From Dysgonomonas sp. (lineage in GTDB: Bacteria; Bacteroidota; Bacteroidia; Bacteroidales; Dysgonomonadaceae): a stretch of 9,220 nt of DNA. Below, one piece after another: positions 6,225 to 9,220 of the stretch. Under the pieces are notes generated by a model that saw nothing but the letters and a program-made list of their open reading frames with translations, was not told the DNA's origin and ran no database searches. The stretch's first letter is position 1; the number at the start of each line of letters is the position of its first letter. Both the position numbers and the translations under genes were made by a program. The stretch lies in NCBI GenBank assembly GCA_030151105.1, contig JASLEN010000202.1:1-9220 (forward strand), in the 5' to 3' direction.

Positions 6225-7048
6225 TTAATTCCAAAAATATCACTCGTAATAATTTCTCCTGATACAGATTTAGCTTCTAATACAAAAAGTGAATCCATAT
6301 GTGGACGAGCTCCCTCGATTTCGGCAAAATAAACACCTGTGTTTAAAGGCGTCACTAATGGCTGATTTTCAAACACGTACATTCCACCATCGACATATCT
6401 CATTGAAAGAGTATTATCCTCGAAATCAGACCAATCTGAGAGATAAAAATCAACTACAATTTCTGAGGGGTCACCTACACCTACATTTATAAAATCACTT
6501 ACCATTCCCCAATAATTGAAACTCGCATTTCTAAAATAAGGAGGTAAAGATGTCTCAACCACCTCCATATCCCAACCACCCAGCGGAATTGCAGTCATCG
6601 AGCACCAATCACCATAAGCCTTAATGATTATTTCCGCTGTCTCATTCGGCAATAAGTTGAACTTTGAAACTGCATTTTTCATCCCTTCACCCACTACTGC
6701 CACAACTCTATCCACTGTAGTAGAATTAGTTACAAGAAGAGTCGTATCATTATACGTAGAATCAACCTTCAGCCCATTTGTGTTAATTGTAAAACCTGAT
6801 GCATTAGTCCCAAAAAGCTCCACATGATAGAGTTTGTCATTCTTAACAGACCAGTCCAACTTCAATTCAGACCTCTCATTCAAGTTATATTTTACATCCT
6901 CCACCAAGAGTTGAGACCCCTTAATTACATTGCTTGGCACTCTCACCGAAGTTTTGGAGTTTCCCTTTTCCTTGTAGCCATGCAGCCACACCCCCTCCAA
7001 AGAGGTTTCGACAGGAAGTTCCGACACTTTTATTTTATTTATTTCCAT
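6215..7048 (-). CDS. Fibre-like structural protein with SELP-type N terminus
   Basis: The 277-aa protein starts at ATG 7048 after an A-rich leader (CTTAAAAAACAAA). Residues 5-25 (KIKVSELPVETSLEGVWLHGY) followed by NSKTSVRVPSNVIKG match, from memory, the 'KISELP...L.G......G....N..V.VP' N terminus common in Bacteroidetes phage fibre or virion-attachment proteins. The remaining residues are predicted mostly beta-strand with many Thr/Val/Asn and no enzyme motif. I infer a particle-attached beta-rich protein with a conserved N-terminal mounting segment and a variable distal part. It overlaps the 530-aa gene by 4-10 bp, so the two are probably made together and may act together. The exact role (fibre, baseplate, decoration) is open. 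Confidence 0.6.
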   Translation of the reverse strand: MEINKIKVSELPVETSLEGVWLHGYKEKGNSKTSVRVPSNVIKGSQLLVEDVKYNLNERSELKLDWSVKNDKLYHVELFGTNASGFTINTNGLKVDSTYNDTTLLVTNSTTVDRVVAVVGEGMKNAVSKFNLLPNETAEIIIKAYGDWCSMTAIPLGGWDMEVVETSLPPYFRNASFNYWGMVSDFINVGVGDPSEIVVDFYLSDWSDFEDNTLSMRYVDGGMYVFENQPLVTPLNTGVYFAEIEGARPHMDSLFVLEAKSVSGEIITSDIFGIKWL

Positions 7049-7096
7049 TTTGTTTTTTAAGTAAAAGTTAATATATAAGTAACTGTTATGAGGCTC

Positions 7097-7657
7097 TTAA
7101 TTTTTTTCTAATTCAACATAAAACCCATTCTCAGCAAACATTGGCTGCTCATCTTCATAGCAAAAAACATTTGCATTAAATGCAATCTCATCCAGTTCAA
7201 ATTGCGGATAAACAGAAGATTTAGAAATAGTTAGTTGATATCCCGACGCTTCGCCCACCTGTCCCGATTGCTGTGTGAACGAAACAGACGCACCTCCATC
7301 CTGTCCAAAGGTAAACCACCTGTCATCGTGCAACTTATACAACACCAGATAGCGATTTGACGAAGCCAAAAGTAGCTGAGCCGTCTTTTTGCTTTGCAAC
7401 GAACGAACAAAAGTTTGCAACTCTTGCTTAAAAATTGTCCCCTCTCGCTGTTCCGTAAAGCCACTTTCGTTCACCACATCCAGTTGTACAAAATCACCAT
7501 TGCGGATAATTCCCTCCACATGACACGAATCGTACAAGCCATCATCCTTGAAGCGATATCCCTCAAAGTCTTTGATATCCAAGAGATAGACTTCTGCAAT
7601 TCCTCCGGGATTGTATTCACAGTTGTGCCTTATGTTTTGTGTTAATTTACATCCCAT
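7097..7657 (-). CDS. Phage structural protein, second copy of a tandem paralog pair (186 aa)
   Basis: It starts MGCKLTQNIRHNCEYNPGGIAEVYLL, nearly the same as the 181-aa neighbour, with Cys3 and Cys13 conserved in both. Later blocks also correspond: TIFKQELQTFVRSL to the neighbour's THTLNFSIG region, LASSNRYLVLYKLHDDRWFTFGQDGGASVSF to GKFIAVVVDRNDNRFMLGRSNGLSATSF, and the SG-x3-EASGYQLTI block to SGAADADAKGWTVVM. This pattern (edge strands, 'R...V...D..G.....G...G', then a GYT-like strand) is one I recall from Bacteroidetes phage virion proteins that may be tail-tube-like. An unrelated C-terminal extension (ANVFCYEDEQPMFAENGFYVELEK) distinguishes it. It sits behind a hairpin, so it may be made in lower amounts than the first copy. 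Confidence 0.65.
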   Translation of the reverse strand: MGCKLTQNIRHNCEYNPGGIAEVYLLDIKDFEGYRFKDDGLYDSCHVEGIIRNGDFVQLDVVNESGFTEQREGTIFKQELQTFVRSLQSKKTAQLLLASSNRYLVLYKLHDDRWFTFGQDGGASVSFTQQSGQVGEASGYQLTISKSSVYPQFELDEIAFNANVFCYEDEQPMFAENGFYVELEKN

Positions 7658-8288
7658 ATTTATATTTTAAGTAAATTATTAAAGAAAGCGGTAAACGTCT
7701 CGCAACAGATTACCGCTTTGTAAATCAGCATCTAAAACGCTTTGTATCTAGAAATTAATCCGTAACTACAGCATCTGTATTATCAGCTTTTTTGATGCTT
7801 GCAAACACTGCATCCGAAACCGTTGGTGCCGATTCTTTCTCAGTTCCAGCCATCACCACTGTCCAGCCTTTTGCATCAGCATCGGCAGCTCCCGACTCGT
7901 AGTTAAAAGACGTAGCACTCAATCCATTAGAGCGACCAAGCATAAAGCGATTGTCATTTCTATCTACCACAACAGCAATAAATTTACCCAAGCTAAGTGC
8001 ATCTTTTTCAGCATTCAAAGTCTTGTATCCATCCGCCCCAATAGAAAAATTGAGCGTATGTGTGCGGTATTTTCCACCATTGCCACCCTCAGCCAATTCG
8101 TCCGTAAAAGAAGCCGTATTATCCAAGAAATCAACCTTGTAGGCAATAGCCGATTCGTCGATAGTTTTCAACTCGCCAGTTGCTGGATCAATCGTTCCCA
8201 AACCTCTCTCGTGGTTGATTAGATACACTTCGGCGATGCCAGCTAGATCGTATTCGCAGAATTTTTTAGAAATATTTTGTGTTAATTT
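7635..8288 (-). repeat. 14-bp repeat at the 5' ends of the paralog genes (7635-7648 and 8275-8288)
   Basis: TTTTGTGTTAATTT (plus-strand reading) is identical in both copies and encodes part of the shared KLTQN segment. The flanking 60 or so bases also align recognisably (for example GATACACTTC...TATTCGCAG against GATAGACTTC...TATTCACAG). It supports gene duplication. Confidence 0.55.
7685..7719 (-). terminator. Hairpin terminator between the two structural paralogs
   Basis: AAAGCGGTAA (7685-7694) pairs perfectly with TTACCGCTTT (7710-7719) across a 15-base loop. On the minus strand the 3' arm runs into CTTTCTTTAATAATTT, a T-rich tail. It lies 36 bp after the 181-aa gene stop. No promoter is recognised between it and the 186-aa gene, so leaky termination that lowers downstream expression is the simplest reading. 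Confidence 0.65.
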
Positions 8289-8300
8289 GCAATTTGCCAT
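7755..8300 (-). CDS. Phage structural protein, first copy of a tandem paralog pair (181 aa), possibly tail-tube-like
   Basis: It starts at ATG 8300, 55 bp after the capsid gene. The N terminus MANCKLTQNISKKFCEYDLAG continues IAEVYLI, shared with the 186-aa paralog, including Cys4 and Cys15. The middle has strand-forming segments (YRTHTLNFSIG, GKFIAVVVDRNDNRFMLGRSNG, GWTVVMAGTEKESAP) in the order seen, from memory, in small Bacteroidetes phage virion proteins encoded next to the capsid gene. Acidic, Ala-rich tail. I infer an abundant beta-rich structural subunit such as a tail-tube or head-decoration protein. The terminator right after it fits a product needed in many copies. Known family assignment was not checked. 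Confidence 0.65.
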   Translation of the reverse strand: MANCKLTQNISKKFCEYDLAGIAEVYLINHERGLGTIDPATGELKTIDESAIAYKVDFLDNTASFTDELAEGGNGGKYRTHTLNFSIGADGYKTLNAEKDALSLGKFIAVVVDRNDNRFMLGRSNGLSATSFNYESGAADADAKGWTVVMAGTEKESAPTVSDAVFASIKKADNTDAVVTD

Positions 8301-8355
8301 AATCTGTTTTTTATTTATATGTTAATTTTATAATTACAAGATTCTATTGAGAAAA

Positions 8356-9220
8356 TTATCCTTTGTAATAAACTACCTCATCCTCAAACGGAATCGCAAA
8401 ACCAAGTCTCAAACGTCCGTCTATGAAAATTTTGCTATCCATTGGTGCAGCAAATTGCCCAAGGCGAATCTCTTCTAAGTCGCTAACTAGGTCAGTACCA
8501 AGGATAAAGTTCTTAGCATCGGCAGCCACCATTTCGTCATCAGCCAATCCTTTTACAGGAACAATCTCTACTCCCATATAGCGAAGCACCTCACCATCAA
8601 CTGTATAGTTAGGGCTCACCATCACGTTTTCGCCATACACACCACCAAGCGCCATTTTAGCTTTCAGCATAGTTGCGTACGACACGTAGATGTTTAGCGT
8701 ACCCTCTTCTATTCCTTTGGTAATGACTTCGATAGGCATTGCATTGAATACTTTTTCGATCTCTGCCAACACATTGTCTTTGGTGATGGCAACACCCGCC
8801 ACTTTTTTAGCTTCGGTACTAGTAGTCAACACTTTGATTACACCATCAAAATCGTCTGGATTGATAGCACTATCTGCCACGAATATTTTTTTCTCAATTT
8901 CGCTCGATAGTTCCGATGCCAAAAGCGCCATTGTAGCCTCTTCCAACGTATCTGGAAGTTCTTGATTTCTTGCTCCTGGCGAAAGCATCCACGCAATGCG
9001 TTTAGACTCCAATTCGTCGATACATTGTTCCAAGTTGATCTTATAAGTCTTGACTTTCAACTCCTTTTCGCTCAGTTTCACGATTTGCTCTGGCGACCAA
9101 TCGCAATTGCTTTTGTCGGCTTGAAGTAGGTTTCCAGCAAGGTCGATAAGATTCAATTGAGTTGAATTTTTGACTCCTATCACTGGAGTTATTTTTCCTT
9201 TTTCAATCAATTTTCCTCCA
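8356..9220 (-). CDS. Probable phage major capsid protein, 5' end outside the window
   Basis: The frame is open from the stop at 8358-8356 to the right edge, about 287 codons. A TTG at 9210-9208 could be read as a start, but the frame continues upstream (GGK before LIEKGKITPV), so the gene is most likely cut. Features seen: an early beta-rich 'KITPVIGVKNSTQLNLIDL', a single 'C-D-W-S-P-E' segment, a helix-rich middle (LEEATMALLASELSSEIEKKIF; a long helix is typical of HK97-fold capsids), and the end LGTDLVSDLEEIRLGQFAAPMDS...RLRLGFAIPFEDEVVYYKG, which resembles the 'GTD...' C termini of Bacteroidetes phage capsids. Position first in the visible late block supports a capsid or other major virion protein. 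HK97 fold is inference. Confidence 0.65.
   Translation of the reverse strand, partial: GGKLIEKGKITPVIGVKNSTQLNLIDLAGNLLQADKSNCDWSPEQIVKLSEKELKVKTYKINLEQCIDELESKRIAWMLSPGARNQELPDTLEEATMALLASELSSEIEKKIFVADSAINPDDFDGVIKVLTTSTEAKKVAGVAITKDNVLAEIEKVFNAMPIEVITKGIEEGTLNIYVSYATMLKAKMALGGVYGENVMVSPNYTVDGEVLRYMGVEIVPVKGLADDEMVAADAKNFILGTDLVSDLEEIRLGQFAAPMDSKIFIDGRLRLGFAIPFEDEVVYYKG

Noticed and set aside
7231..7464. 77-codon minus-strand frame inside the 186-aa gene
   Set aside because: Shadow frame within a gene that is supported by its paralog.

Overview
The window looks like a Bacteroidetes chromosome, probably order Bacteroidales, carrying the late end of a prophage or prophage-like element. Evidence for the host group: a lipoprotein signal followed by an acidic SSDDD stretch, A-rich leaders without Shine-Dalgarno sequences before most genes, a TAnnTTTG promoter element, and phage proteins of kinds I recall from Bacteroidetes phages. 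Species cannot be named from the sequence alone.

Left part (1-3350), probably host DNA. It holds the N-terminal part of a minus-strand helix-turn-helix regulator that runs off the left edge, a 529-bp AT-rich spacer with several small symmetric motifs, a plus-strand secreted TPR-repeat protein (878-2332), and a convergent minus-strand lipoprotein (2386-3270). The last two share a bidirectional terminator hairpin at 2335-2360.

Right part (3355-9220), a phage late block, all on the minus strand and so read right to left. It starts with a probable major capsid protein (5' end cut by the window), then two tandem paralogous structural proteins (181 and 186 aa, possibly tail-tube-like), a 277-aa protein with the SELP-type N terminus seen in Bacteroidetes phage fibre-like proteins, and an unrecognised 530-aa protein. 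A lysis cassette follows: a small holin-like membrane/coiled-coil protein, a T7-lysozyme-type amidase, and a lipoprotein with a C-terminal membrane anchor, the layout of a single-molecule spanin. The block ends at a perfect 18-bp-arm hairpin (3355-3394) that directly abuts the promoter of the host-like lipoprotein. Further hairpins separate the two structural paralogs (7685-7719) and the 530-aa gene from the lysis cassette (4575-4607).

Inferred working model: capsid and tube-like proteins build the particle, the SELP-type and 530-aa proteins serve in adsorption or tip functions, and holin-like protein, amidase and spanin-like protein open the inner membrane, wall and outer membrane in turn. 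No tape-measure, baseplate, portal or terminase gene lies between capsid and lysis, so the particle may be very compact or its other parts may be encoded outside the window.
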